Assembly: GCA_002914845.1 (NCBI GenBank)
Contig: JXTC01000078.1
Span: 804,944 to 868,943 of the forward strand
Direction: 5' to 3'
Length of the DNA: 64,000 bases
From: Trema orientale
Taxonomy: Eukaryota; Streptophyta; Magnoliopsida; Rosales; Cannabaceae
A program made the translations under genes and the position numbers. Below the pieces are notes generated by a model. It worked only from the letters and a program-made list of their open reading frames with translations. It did no database searches and was not told the DNA's origin. Below are positions 34,400 to 46,700 of this stretch, in pieces. The stretch's first letter is position 1, and every line of letters starts with the position of its first letter.

Positions 34400-36685
34400 T
34401 AGAAATTCTGAAAAATGACTTTTGAAAAACTACTTTACCGAAAACAATTTCTGTAGTTTTATAACAAATCAAGAACGCAACAGAATTAGTATTTAAAAAT
34501 TTTTCTTAAAACTTTACAAAACAAAATGTAGGATCGTTGATCTAACATAAATCAATTCATGGATCTTGGTTTAGATAAAACCTGAAAATACTTCATAACT
34601 ATTGAGTCTTCTTGTCTATTCTCCGAAACCCGTAGAATGATCCGGTATGTGGATACCTTCTTGATTCCCAACGAGAGATGAGCGGACAATCCGGAAGACA
34701 TTCTTCCTTCTCCTTGACTGCACGTCTACGACCATGAGTATCTCTCCCTCGGCGGCCCCGAACGAATATGGGATTTCTCCTATGGCAACTCAGTTCTCTC
34801 TTACTCTCTTTTTTCTTTCTGTCACACAAAAAGCATGGTTACTTGGTATATAGCAGGCATATAGCTACTATACAGAGGCTTAGAAGAACTTTTCTCTTAA
34901 GTATTAGAGAGGTGTAAATTTTATTAGGCCTATTGGGCTTAATTGACCATTCAATTAATTATTGGGCTATATGTGAGTTAGATAGGGGACCTTATGGATC
35001 CAAGTAGTTTAAGATCCAATGGAACAACTACTCACAGTCATAATAAACTCTTAATTATGACTGGGCCTTGTCTATTAATATTGAAGTACTCCACTATAGG
35101 CCCAATATTGTACTCTTGGATTAAATGTCATATATTTACTGTGAAGCTAATTAACACTTTAATTAACTTAATCCATTGAGCATATACTGTATCTGCAGAT
35201 ATACCCCTAATACAATAGCATACTAGTGAAGTGAAATTATCATATTATCCTTTTAGTACATATTTACCTTTGAGTTGCTATTTTTTATCTAATGGATAAT
35301 AGTTGACTGTGGTGTATGTAAATGCGATACAAATAAAGTCAAATTCACAAAGTGAATACCTAGTGCCTGATTTTTACTATCCAAGTCCTTAAAAAAACTC
35401 AAAGTGACATTATATTTATGGTGTCCAAATCATGAAGCGTGTTCTCGTCAATTCACAAATCTTATCTTCTAAGTTATTGAAGTTCGAACTATAGAACAGA
35501 ACTAGTCCTTTAGTAAGTCAAAAAGATAAAATTCATAAAAGTAAGTCCGACAATTACTAAGATTAAGATAATCTTATAATAGTGCTAGACTGGTAAAAGA
35601 TAGAATATTGAGTTACGACACTCAATTGGTCTAGTTCAACGCACTTATAACTTTCTTATAACGCAATAGTGATTCTATCCGAGGACAAATACTTCTATGA
35701 TTGAAGACTTCATCAATCCCATTGAAATAGACAATACTACACTCTATGACAAAATAAAGTATTCCATCTTTATTTGTAAAATACGAATTTTTTATTTAGA
35801 CGTAATAAAATAAGGAATTTAGTCTCCTACATATGAACACTTCACACAAACAATTCTTTATTACTCATTACTAGTCATGGAAACTTTTAGACATTTGTAT
35901 AATTGGAAATATAATAGTTGACTGTAGTGTATGTAATGGATAATAGTTGACTGTGGTGTATGTAACTGCCGATATAAGCAAAGTCAAATTCACAAAGTGA
36001 ATACCTAGTACCTGATTTTTACTATCCAAGTCCTTAAAAAACTCAAAGTGACATTATATTTATGGTGTCTAAATCATGAAGCGTGTTCTCGTCAATTCAC
36101 AAATCTTATCTTCCAAGTTATCGAAGTTCGAACCATAGAACAGAACTAGTCCTTTAGTAAGTCAAAAAGATAAAACTCATGAAAGCAAGTCTGACAATTA
36201 CTAAAATTAAGATAATCTTATAATAGTGCTAGATTGGTGAAAGATAGAATATTAAGTTACGGCACTCACTTGGTCTAGTTCAATACACTTATAACTTTCT
36301 TATAACGCAATAATGATTCTATCTGAGGTCAAATACTTCTATGATTGAATACTTCATCAATCCCATTGAAATAGACAATACTACACTCTATAGCAAAATA
36401 AAGTATTCTACCTTTATTTGTAAAATGCGAATTTTTTGTTTAAACGTAATGAAATAAGGAATTTAGTCTCCTACATATGAATACTTCACACAAACAATTC
36501 TTTATTACTCATTACTAGTCATGGAAACTTTTAGACATTTATATAATTGGAAACATAAACATCATATGTATATAATTAAGATATAACATGGAATTTATTA
36601 TCAACAAATAGATAATACTTAAATCCAATAAACATTGTTTAAAATGTCTAACAAGGAAACTGCTTTCTAGGACATATTCCCAACA
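34400..36685 (-). mobile_element. Copia-type LTR copy B with internal duplication
   Basis: On the minus strand it starts at 36685 with TGTTGGGAATATGTCCTAG, the same start as at 20366 and 30238. It continues through blocks shared with 20933-22450. A plausible LTR end (GATCCTACA) lies at 34527, but similarity to copy A runs on to about 34400, and no primer site follows, so the exact end is uncertain. No adjacent polypurine tract or coding region was found; this is probably a solo or isolated LTR. The frame at 34599-34829 is LTR sequence. Confidence 0.75.
35291..36555. repeat. 644-bp tandem duplication inside Copia LTR B
   Basis: Unit 1 (35291-35934) and unit 2 (from 35935) start alike with AATGGATAATAGTTGACTGT and stay collinear through AGTCAAATTCACAAAGTGAA, GAAGCGTGTTCTCGTCAATT and TAATAGTGCTAGA to ACATTT.TATAATTGGAAA. 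Few differences are visible, so the duplication is younger than the separation of copies A and B. Copy A has only one unit. Confidence 0.9.
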
Positions 36686-37640
36686 TTAATAAAATTAGAT
36701 AGTTTATTAATTGAAAATTTTTGTAAGTCTGGTCATCTATTAAATATAGTCTTAAATCAAGGAATTGAAAGATATAATTAGAGGGAGAAAACGGTAATTT
36801 TACTTAGTTCCAATTATCGGTATTTGTGTGGGGATATACATGCACATCTTAATTATCTAATGGACATAACTTCAATTATAAAGTATCTTGTGATATTTAT
36901 TAACTCAAGATTGCAGTTTGAACCTTTAGTGGAATAAGTCCATAACTAATAGTATAAGCGTAGCTAATTGCAACTGTGCTTTGTCTATTGGAGCTTAAAT
37001 TAAATAGGCCAATTTGGGTCCCCAGCCTACACCAACATCTTGGGTTGAATGAGATTTGCCAAATTGAGCTCAAATATTTTTCTAGACAACTACACGAAAG
37101 AGGAAACAAGCTGAATTGGAGTGGTGAGCCTTTTGGTCCAACCACACTACTCCATATAGTAGTAGAATTCAACCAAACTATCCCCTAGGGTTGGCCAAAT
37201 TTCACCCTAAAGAGGATCCTATCAAAGGCTCCTCTCCTCCTCCTTTGTGGATAATTTTCAGTTTTGACTGAAATATTAGTTTGGCAACTGCAAAGAAAAC
37301 TGAAAAAAAAAAGTGAGAGAGAGAAATTCTTGAAGCCACTATTGGAGGCCATTGGAGTTCTTGGATTCTCACTTGAAGTTGATCAAGATCAAGGTATCTA
37401 CTCATCTCTGTATTTACAAACTTAGTGCATAGGAAGGAAGACTCTTTGGTTGAAGTACACAATATTTTATATGTATTTAGACTATAACAAAGATCATAAA
37501 AGATTTTATGAAACACTATAATCCAGAAAAAAATTTATTTTCCATGCTTTCGCTAAGCTTTGATTTTGTCATATTTTTCATAAATTATAACCAACAAATA
37601 CTAGTAGATTTCCCCTACTAAATGATATTTTTAGGACTAT
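36686..37640. other. Unassigned sequence, LTR-like
   Basis: Composition and the downstream AG-rich/leader-like segment (37240-37400) resemble a Copia LTR, but no partner repeat or boundary was found. The frames at 36900-37172 and 37202-37516 show no known domain. Confidence 0.35.
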
Positions 37641-37927
37641 AAAGCTATGTTTGATAAAAAAAAAAAAAAAAAGAATGGAGAAAAATGTAGAGAGAATGAT
37701 AGTATGGTTGTTTGGTAAGAGAGACGAAAAATGGATGGAAAAAAATGTAAGTATAGTCCCACTAATTTATCCTCTCAAAATTTGAGACAATAGTGGAGAG
37801 AAAAAGTTTATACACTTACAATATATTGATAAATTACACATTTGTCTTCAATTTTAAAACAATAAACTAATATATTTAAAATGAGTGAATTGGAATTTCA
37901 CTATACATATTAGCATTTTTCCTTTTT

Positions 37928-38503
37928 GGGAAATTAGGTGAAATACACCGCTATAATAATAAGTTTTAGAAAATACATTCCCTCAATAGTTTTTAGATGA
38001 AATATACCTTTTCAGAAAAAAAAAGGTATAAAAAGACTAATATACTCTTAAGTTGAAGGCGCTAGACAGGGATGTCGAGAGCTCGACAAGGTATCTAGAA
38101 ACTTGATAAGAAAAACAAAAAAATATATTTGAGTGTTTAGCACTAGACAAGACTAGACAGGATGTCGAGCTGCACCAGACAGAGTTGTTGAGAGCTAGAC
38201 AAGATGTCTAGAAAGTTGAAAAAAAAAAAAAAAAGGATACATTTAAGTGTTTAGTATTAGACAGGGCTAAACATAGTGTCGAGCCACACTAGACAAGGTA
38301 TCGAGCCGTACTAGACAAGGTGTCTAGAAATTTGTCCTTCCTTATCTAGCTGAAATGTGGACCCTTGATGAGATAAGCGATATGGGTATTTTTGTATTTA
38401 AAATAATTTCATACTTAAAAAGGTGTACGCATCAAAAAATTATTAAGAGCAGTGTATTTTCTAAAATACACTATGTCAAAGGTATATTTTGCAAAGAACC
38501 CCC
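37928..38503. mobile_element. MITE family with GTCTAG-rich interior, copy 2
   Basis: Ends resemble 33003-33683: TTTAGAAAATACATTCCCTC on the left and, on the right, GTGTATTTTCTAAAATACAC and GGTATATTTTGCAAAGAA. The interior (38060-38330) is a run of GCTAGACAGG/GACAAGGTGTCTAG words, inverted relative to copy 1, with A-runs between sub-blocks of about 110 bases. Confidence 0.68.
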
Positions 38504-38702
38504 TTTTCTTTTCTTCATGCATAATCTAAAAAGTATTTTCCATTCGTCACTCATATTTTCTTTCATTATTCGCACTTAACATAATGTTAAGGATGACATT
38601 AAGAACTAATCATAAAAATTATGATAGTTTATGTTCTTTATGACATATTAAGGATGACATTAAGACCTTGTCATAAAAAGTTATTTTGCATGAATAATCC
38701 TA

Positions 38703-39063
38703 GGGATATTATCATTTTTATGCTTTGTATTTTGACATTTTGTTCAAATTATATCTTGTATTTTGGTTATTATCAATGTTGACCCTTAAATTTGAAATCT
38801 ATTACAAATATATACCCTGACACAAGTTTAGAGCAGTTAATTTACCAAGATACTGTTTAAAAAATTAAAAAAAAAACTGTATAAAAATTGATCTGGGAAT
38901 AAGTTTATTAGATCATCTTAGTAAAGTAACTGTTCTAAACTAGCGTCAGGTTATAAATTTATAACAAATTTTAAATCTAAGGGTTAATGTTGATAATAAC
39001 CAAAACACAATGTATAAATTAAACAAAGTATCAAAATACAAGGTATAGAAGTGATACTATCCC
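38703..39063. mobile_element. MITE with about 155-bp inverted repeats
   Basis: GGGATATTATCA...TTTTGGTTATTATCAA on the left pairs with the right half, whose minus strand reads GGGATAGTATCA...TTTTGGTTATTATCAA. The match continues through TTTAGA.CAGTTA, so the whole element is nearly one hairpin with a short loop at about 38880. Flanks ATAATCCTA and TTTATCCTA agree at 7 of 9 positions, suggesting an eroded Mutator-type duplication. Confidence 0.8.
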
Positions 39064-39289
39064 TTTATCCTATAAAATAATATAATAAAAATAGCTATAA
39101 AAAAAAAAGACATTTTAGCCCACTTTGTCATTTTTCCCAATCAATCCAACCAGCAACCAACGTCAAACCAACTCCGGGAAATTATTTCTAATAGCACTTC
39201 ATTGATTCATATTTTTTACTTATAGGAGTCTCTTTTTATTTTTTACAATTATATTAGGTTTTATAAACGACTTCTAAATTTGCTCATTT

Positions 39290-39570
39290 CCATCATACCA
39301 GTTGACTATTTTCCTTGCCAGTTAATTATCCACTAGTTTATAATTATAAACTAGTTGAGAATTACATTCATCTACTAGTTGATTATTTTCCTCTTAGACT
39401 ATTTGATTATTAACTTTTTATTAATTATAAACTGGTTGAGAATTATACGTATTTACTACTTGATTATTTTTCCTTTAGACTAGTTGATTATTGATTAATT
39501 TATAATTATAAACTGGTTAAGAATGATACTTATCTACTAGTTGACTATTTTTCTTCCATGTAGGATTGAG
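39290..39570. repeat. About 81-bp tandem repeat with ACTAGTTGA words
   Basis: TAATTATAAACT(A/G)GTTGAGAAT recurs at 39341, 39422 and 39503, each followed by CTACTAGTTGATTATTTTCC-like sequence. More degenerate GACTAGTTGATTA words extend to about 39800. Low-complexity, no coding potential. Confidence 0.75.
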
Positions 39571-40059
39571 ATTAGTTAACTATTTTCTTTACTCTTAGGA
39601 ATATTAATTGAGTGTTTTTATTAAATATATATTTTTCTTTTTCCTTAGACTAGTTTATTTTAAACTAATTGATTATCATAATTAAACATCTTTTTCTTTC
39701 TTCTTTTTTCTTATTTTCCCATTAGACTAGCTGATTATCAACTAGTTGTTAAATAAAACTAGTTGATAATTGTACGTACTTATCTACTAGTTGAGTATTT
39801 TTCTAATAGTTCTATACTTATCTACCAGTTTTATTGAAATTAAAATTAAATGCAGAGAGATACCATCTGTAACTACTAGCAGAATTGAAGCAGAGAAAAA
39901 CTCAGTCTGATTAATGCAAATTACGTATTAGGTTAATGCATTCTTGTGGCATTTGCTTAGACTTGTGTCACATAGTAGATTCAAGTCATGGGCCTTGGTT
40001 TGTGTATATTCTATTAACCAATTTGATGGCTTAACTTTAAAAACTAGAGACAAGTATCA

Positions 40060-41165
40060 GATAAGAGAGAGGCTACGGTTTGGCATTGTTTTTGTTTTCT
40101 GTTTTCAGAGTTGTATTTTTAGAAATGAGAATTAAAACTGTGCTCTGACGTTTTCAGAAAACAAGGGGTGTTTGGCAAATATTTTCTAAAAACAGTTTCT
40201 GGGAAAAAATAGATGAATATAAAAAAAAATCATATTAATATTATAAAAAGAAATATTTAGAGAGAAAAAGTCAAGAGAGAGTGACGAAAAATAAATTCAA
40301 GTAAGGGAATGAGGAGAGAGAAAGTCATAAGAGAAAAGGTAATAAAAGATAATAATAAGAGAGAAAGTGATGAGAGAGAATGGAGAAATAAAAAGTATTG
40401 AGAAAGATAGAAGAGAGAGAAACTAATGAAAACATATAAGAGAGAGAAAGTGGTAAGAATGCATGGAGAGCGAGAAAATGATAACAGCCATATTTGAATA
40501 CACTTTCAATTTTTTATCTATAAAAATTGAAAACAAAAATTTTGTTTATGTTTTAAATTTTTTTAAAAAAAAACTTGATTGGTAATGCACCAAATCACTA
40601 TTAATTTTAAAAAACAAGAAACATAAACATGCTGGGAAAATTTAAAAGTTGATTAAGAAAATGCCATTTTTGAAAATTTCTTTAGAAAATACCATTTTTG
40701 AAAATTCACTTAGAAAAATACCATTTCCAAAAATACTATTTTCAAAATTTTATTTCCAAAATATCACTTTCAAAAGTTTATTTTTAAAAATATCACTTCA
40801 AAAAATTTATTTAGAAAAATACCATCTTTCTGTTTATTATTTGTTTGAATTTTGATGAGAGATAAAGTAATAAGAGATAATGAGAATTGAGAAAATGAGA
40901 AGAGAAAAAGTTATGAGAGTATGCGTATAGGAAAATCGTGTGAAAGAATAGACTTTTCTCTCTTTTTTTTTTTTAAAAAAAAGATTATTAAAATACTTTG
41001 AAAACAAGATTTTATTGTTTTCTGAATTTTTTATTTTCTTTAAATCTATTTTTAAAAATTATTTTCAGAGAATAATGCTAAACACTCTTATTTGTTCTCA
41101 GAAAATAGTTTTTTGTTTTCAAAAACAAAATACCGTTTTTAAGTTATGATACCAAACATTCCTAA
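40060..41165. mobile_element. Nested hAT-like MITE debris
   Basis: GGTTTGGCATTGTTTTTG at 40078 and GGTGTTTGGCAAATATTTTC at 40168 face inverted partners TGATACCAAACATTCC at 41150 and GCACCAAATCAC near 40590. Purine-rich GAGAGAAAGT repeats fill 40260-40480 and 40855-40950. These are typical of hAT-type MITEs but no 8-base duplication was found. 40630-40840 also carries AAATACCATTT words of the 28060 family. Confidence 0.45.
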
Positions 41166-41524
41166 CTCATTGTTATTAAGTCTCTAGTTAAGTGGTTCGG
41201 TACTTCTATTCTTCACCACTTGTTAAGTAAACTCTTTGGTAGAAGCCGCTACCTCTTACCACGTTTTAGGAACTCGTTAGCTTCTTATACAACAAAGTTT
41301 TTTTATTTTTTTTTATTTATTATTATTTTTTTAATTTTGGATACTCGCGAACTCAAGTGGCAGTTTTCCAGTGCCGGAGCAAAGGCTCATTATCTCCATG
41401 GGTTGTCACTGCTGGAGATCCACAGAAGATCAGCGCCGTCGCTGGAAAGTGTAGGAGCATCGTTTTGTTGACAAAGTTGATAGCACTAATTTTTAATTTC
41501 AATAAAACTTTAGGGATATTTTTT

Positions 41525-41803
41525 GACATGAATTCAAAATTGGGTCAAGTAGACAATTACCACTTTTTTCAAATGTTTAACTAAATTTACCACCACTATT
41601 AGATTCTACCACTTTTGGGAGGGAATTAGTCAAAAATCTGTCAAAAATTCATCAAGAATCCGTTAAGAATCCATCAAGAATCTGTCAAGATTACTACTGA
41701 CGTCAAGAATTCGTCAAGATCGTCAAGAATTCATTTAAAAAAGTGGTATAATGGTAGATTTAATTAATGAGGAAAAAAAAGTGGTATTCACCTAATTTAT
41801 TCT
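41525..41803. mobile_element. MITE with GTCAAGAATTC minisatellite core
   Basis: Inverted arms: ATTACCACTTTTTTCA at 41557 and CTACCACTTTT near 41605, against AAAAGTGGTATAATGGTAGA near 41738 and AAAAAAGTGGTATTCACC near 41778. The centre (41630-41735) is about eight copies of an 11-12 base GTCAAGAATCC-like unit. No coding capacity. Confidence 0.65.
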
Positions 41804-41924
41804 AAAAGGGGCACCCCAAGTCCCATGCAATTTATGCCTTATTGGGCCAGCTTGGTCTAAGATCAAAAAGCCGAACTTGATTATCCAATGGCCGCCTTGG
41901 TTAAGTACGTTGAGGAAATTTGAT

Positions 41925-42670
41925 TTTATCATATACATTTTCGAAAAAATTTAAAAAATCTCGGATTTTATAATTTTTACAAAATCCCGGATTTATTTAG
42001 AAAAACATTACATTTCGAAATATTTAGAAAAATACTATTTTTTTTTACAAATTGATGAGATACTTGAGATAACCAGTTTGGTTACCTCAAATAAACCAAT
42101 CAGTTATCCAAGTAAGCTGAATGGTTACCTCGAGATTACCAATTTTGAAGAAAAGTGATATTTTTATAAATATTTTCTAGAAGTGATATTGCTATAAATA
42201 AACTTCTAAAAATGGTATGTTTCTTAATAAATCTAGGATTTTTATATAAGGTTTAGCTCATTTGAGAGTTTTAAATTTTTCAGAATTTGGGTCTAGTTTT
42301 TTGTAAGAAGTACTTTGGGTTTTAATACTTCCACCTACAAAAACCAAAAAGAATTATAAAAATATAATAGGTCAGATTTTTTTCCAATTCTCGTACTGCT
42401 TTTTTAGTAAAATACCACTTTCTAATTTTTTTTTAGAAAAATACTATTTTTAAAATGGTTACTAGTCATTAATGTCTGAAAACTGATTACCGGTTACCAA
42501 TTACTAGTTATATACAAGTTATAAATATCTTTGGTTACTAGTTACTATTTTTAATTTTTTTAAAAAAAAACGTATTTTTCTAGAAAATAGAGTACCAAAT
42601 CTAGAAAAAAACTGAGTCCACCGTATTTTTCTAATTCTTTTATGAAAACGTTATATAAGACCTAATTTTC
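41925..42670. repeat. ACTAGTTACCT family, composite unit 1
   Basis: Carries AAAATCCCGGATTTATTTAG, a core of GGTTACCTCAAATAA and AGTTATCCAAGTAA words, then GAAAAATACTATTTTTAAAA, GGTTACTAGT words and an end TATAAGACCTAATTTTCAC. The same order recurs at 42960-43755. Confidence 0.7.
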
Positions 42671-42959
42671 ACAAGTACTTTCACATATTGCGGTTGCAAA
42701 GAACAATTTTAGTTTTATAGCATTTTTCCTAAGAACTCAAATACCAACCAAACCAATATAATGCCACTCAGCCTGATATTCTCGCTATCGGCTTGTCCAA
42801 ATTTTACTTCAGGTTAACTTTAAATATATGTGAAATTCGTTTCTCCACAATTTTATAAATTATCCACTTCTTTTTTATTATTTTTTTAATTTTTTTCCAT
42901 ACTTTTTTTAAGGGTTTTTCATACGGTTTATGTCTAGGTATTAATCTTGTTAAAATATT

Positions 42960-43755
42960 AAGAGAAAATTATAATTTTTAGGGTAAACATTTAACAAAAA
43001 AATTAAAAAATCCCGGATTTTGAAATTGTTTGAAAAATCTCGGATTTAATTAGAAAAATACCACTTTTTAATAATTGATGAGATACTTGACGTAACCTGT
43101 CAAATTACCTGAGGTAACTTAATTAGTTATTTCAAGAAACTAGATTTGGTTACCCAAAGTGACCCAACTAGTTACCTCACGTATCACTGAAAAATACAAA
43201 TTTTGAAGAAAAACGTGGTATTTTTCTAAATATTCATGAAAGTTATATTTTTCTTTTTAAAAGTGATATTTTTCTAAATCAATCCAAAATTTTTCCAAAA
43301 AATCAATTGTTCTGGGATTTTTCAATTTTTAACCTTATGGGCTAGATTTCTGTAAGAAGTCCAAATATAAATGATATACTCAGTTATATAAACTTATGGA
43401 TATTTACATGGGCTTCTAACACTTTTACCTATAAAAACCCATAAGAATTACAAAAATACGGAGATCATTTTTTTTTTCTTCCAATTTTCATGCGGTTTTT
43501 ATTAAAAAAAATATCACTTTATAAAACTTTTAGAAAAATACTATTTTTAAAATAGTTAGTAGTTACTAGTTTCTGAAAACCAGTTATCAGTTATCCGTTA
43601 TAAATACATTTGATTAAAAAATAGTATTTATCTAAATATTTTTTACAAAATAGTATTTTTCTAATAAAAACTGTACCAGATCTACAAAAAACACACCTGA
43701 CCGTACTTTCAAATTTGTTTTCTAAAAATGTCGTATAAGGCGTAATTTTCACTAT
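42960..43755. repeat. ACTAGTTACCT family, composite unit 2
   Basis: Collinear with 41925-42670 at an offset of about 1.06 kb (AAATCTCGGATTTAATTAG; GTAACTTAATTAGTTA core; TATAAGGCGTAATTTTCAC end). Either a tandem duplication or two insertions of one element. No coding potential. Confidence 0.7.
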
Positions 43756-43793
43756 TTATATTTAGGCGAGATAGGCATCTTACCATTTTAGGG

Positions 43794-46700
43794 CCCATAA
43801 CTTAGAAAATAACCCAAGCCTAATTTCTATAGCAAAATGTCCAATTTATTTTCCCGTTGAAATCTCATTCCCAATATACCCATTTGAACATATATATGTT
43901 GAGTCCCAAATTGTATTAGATCTTCTCCATAGAAGCTTCATTCTCAAGTTCTTTAATGGTGAATTTCCGTTCATCTCTACTCAAATTCTTTAACGGCACT
44001 AGATCTCTCCTCGAGTTTGTTAATAAAGGATCTCTGGTCACATACGCTCAAGTTCGTCAATGGCGTTGGATCTCTGATCATCTCCTCAAGTTCGCCAATG
44101 GCGGATCTCCAGTCACTTATGCTCAAGTTCGTCAACAACATCGGATCTCTGATTATCTCATCTCAAGTTCGTTAATAGGTATTGAAACAAAATGTAATTT
44201 CATCCATATATACTATAACAACAGCCATATTCAAAATTCTTTAAAACTTCATCATGATTTTCTTTGATTCATCACAATTAGATGGGTTCATCATAATTAG
44301 ATTCATTTTTGTTATTTGGTTTTTTTATTTCTTATCATAAAAATTTAGATTCAATTATTTTTTAGGTTTTATTTTTTAGTAGATTCAATTGAAATTTTAG
44401 GATTTTTTTTCTAGTCGATAAATTCTAATTTAAATTCATGGTCATGGTAAAAAACTTTTAATTATGATATCGTTAAATCTGATATAACTTATGTAAAATT
44501 CGGTTCATAGTTTTTTATTTATGGTGTATAGAAATTTGAATATAGTTCATAATATTATTAACTTAGTATATATGAATTCAGAATAATTTATGTAAATTTG
44601 AATGAAGGTCTTTCTCTAGTATAACATTGATCTGGTTTCTCAATATAAAGTATTGATTTTATGAACTTAGATTCTATTGATTTTATAAACTTGCATATCT
44701 GGTTCATATATTTCTATCTGGATATATGAATTCTTATAATTTTTGAGAATATAAAGTATTTAGTAAAATGCTAAAAAAAAATATTATAGCAGTTACAAAG
44801 TTTAATTTCTTCTCTCATATACTAGATTGATTTAAACCATGTACTATTTTTCACACTTAAAAGCTTGTATGTATGAGAGCTAGAGTGCATACATTCCTCA
44901 GTTGTAGGGATAACTTTTTTTCAAGTGCTTACATTCATGAGCTCAAGTGTACATATTTATACAATATCCAATTCTATTTGGTTCATGAATTTTTTATTGT
45001 AGTTCATAAATAATAAGTTAAGTTCATAAATAACTTTATGTGTGGTTTAGATATGGTTCATAACTTTATGTCTTTAGTTCATAAAATTGTATTTTAGATA
45101 TGAGAATATATCTCTTTAACAATTTTCTATTTGGTATATGAAGTTAGGTATATGGTACTACTTGATTTTCTTTGCTGATACTATTCTGTTTGGTTCATAA
45201 ATTTATATCTTCAGTTCATGAATTTATGAGTATTATTCATGATGATAGTAATATGGTTCATATCTGCTATATACCTGGAACTAAAATAATCTTTATAGTT
45301 CATAAATTTATTAATTTATATATATATTTTTATTTAGTATCTGTTTAATTTGTGTTTGGTTAATAAGTTTATACACTTGATTCATAACCTTATGTATTTG
45401 TTTGATATTTTAGTATTGTATATGCTAATTTGAACATGGTATATAATTTTTTATGCTCAGTATATTGCTTGTAAAGTTTTGACAATTTTTTTCTTGAAAA
45501 TAGAGCCAACTATGGAATATTTATGATCAAAACATCAGAAGTATTGACGATAAATGTCAGCATAAAAGAAGTAATACAAGACAAAATGGCATTCTATCGG
45601 TAAAAAATGGTCATAGAACTCTATCACTGAGCCGAAGACAAGACAAGAATAGAATACATAAGTCATACGAAAATACGAAAGTGAAAGTGATATGGAACAT
45701 ATGCCCTTATTTTGGTTTAACGAAAATATTATGGTTTTTTTGGTTTGATAAGAATTATTGTATTGAATACTTTTAGTTGTAAAGATATTGAATATTAAAC
45801 AATTTTCTCGCTAGTTTATATATTTTATGTAATTGATTTGATATAAATCCAAGCTGTTACTTACTTGCTTCTAGTTATTCACTTTGTGAGGTACATTTGA
45901 GTAATTTAAAAAAAAAAATAACACTATTTAGGAATGATAATGTGTACTGAAAAAATTCTCTCTTTATGGTATATATTCTTTTGAACTAGGCACATAATAT
46001 TTTCTTCATAGTTCATACTAATATCAAATAGGTATATAACTTCTTACTCTGATAGGATACGTGAACCGGGGCACTATGCTCAAATACCATAACTGTACTA
46101 AGAAATGATACATAAATTTGTTGTGTCGAGCATGGTATATATGTTCATATATAATCGCTTAACTCAAATATCGTCTGTAATTTTTTTTTCGCTGCTTCAT
46201 AAGATTTTAACAACAGTATATGTGTTCATATATAATCTGGTGTATATATATTATATACAGATAAATTAAATAATATAGTAATTAATGAATCTGGTATATA
46301 GCCTCATATACCATGACAAAATTTTCGTATACTAAGACCAAAAATTCATGTAACTAAATGTGTAAACACTTAGAAACAAAATAATAATATCAAATATCTA
46401 AAGCAATAAATCTGGTATATAACCTCATGACAAAATGTCTATATACCAAGACAAAAAATTCATATACCAAAAAAAAAAAATAACCTTTATTTTAAAACAA
46501 AACAAATTATAAACTCAATATAGAAAAAAGTAATGATCAATGTATCCCATTAACTAATAGTACATGCATATAATCATGCCACCCCTTAATGGAAGCTTCA
46601 AAAACACCATAAAAAAAGTACTTAAAATTCTCATCTTCATTTTCATCTAGAGTTAGAAAAAAAAAAAATATCTTCATCAACTTCATAATTAGTATATGAA

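Noticed and set aside
43794-44180. CRISPR-like array
   Set aside because: The 37-bp units are adjacent without unique spacers, and this is a plant genome.
43956-44267. Novel repeat-protein gene
   Set aside because: The 25-residue periodicity is explained by two 37-bp minisatellite units per 75 bases. No transcript evidence or homologue can be judged here.
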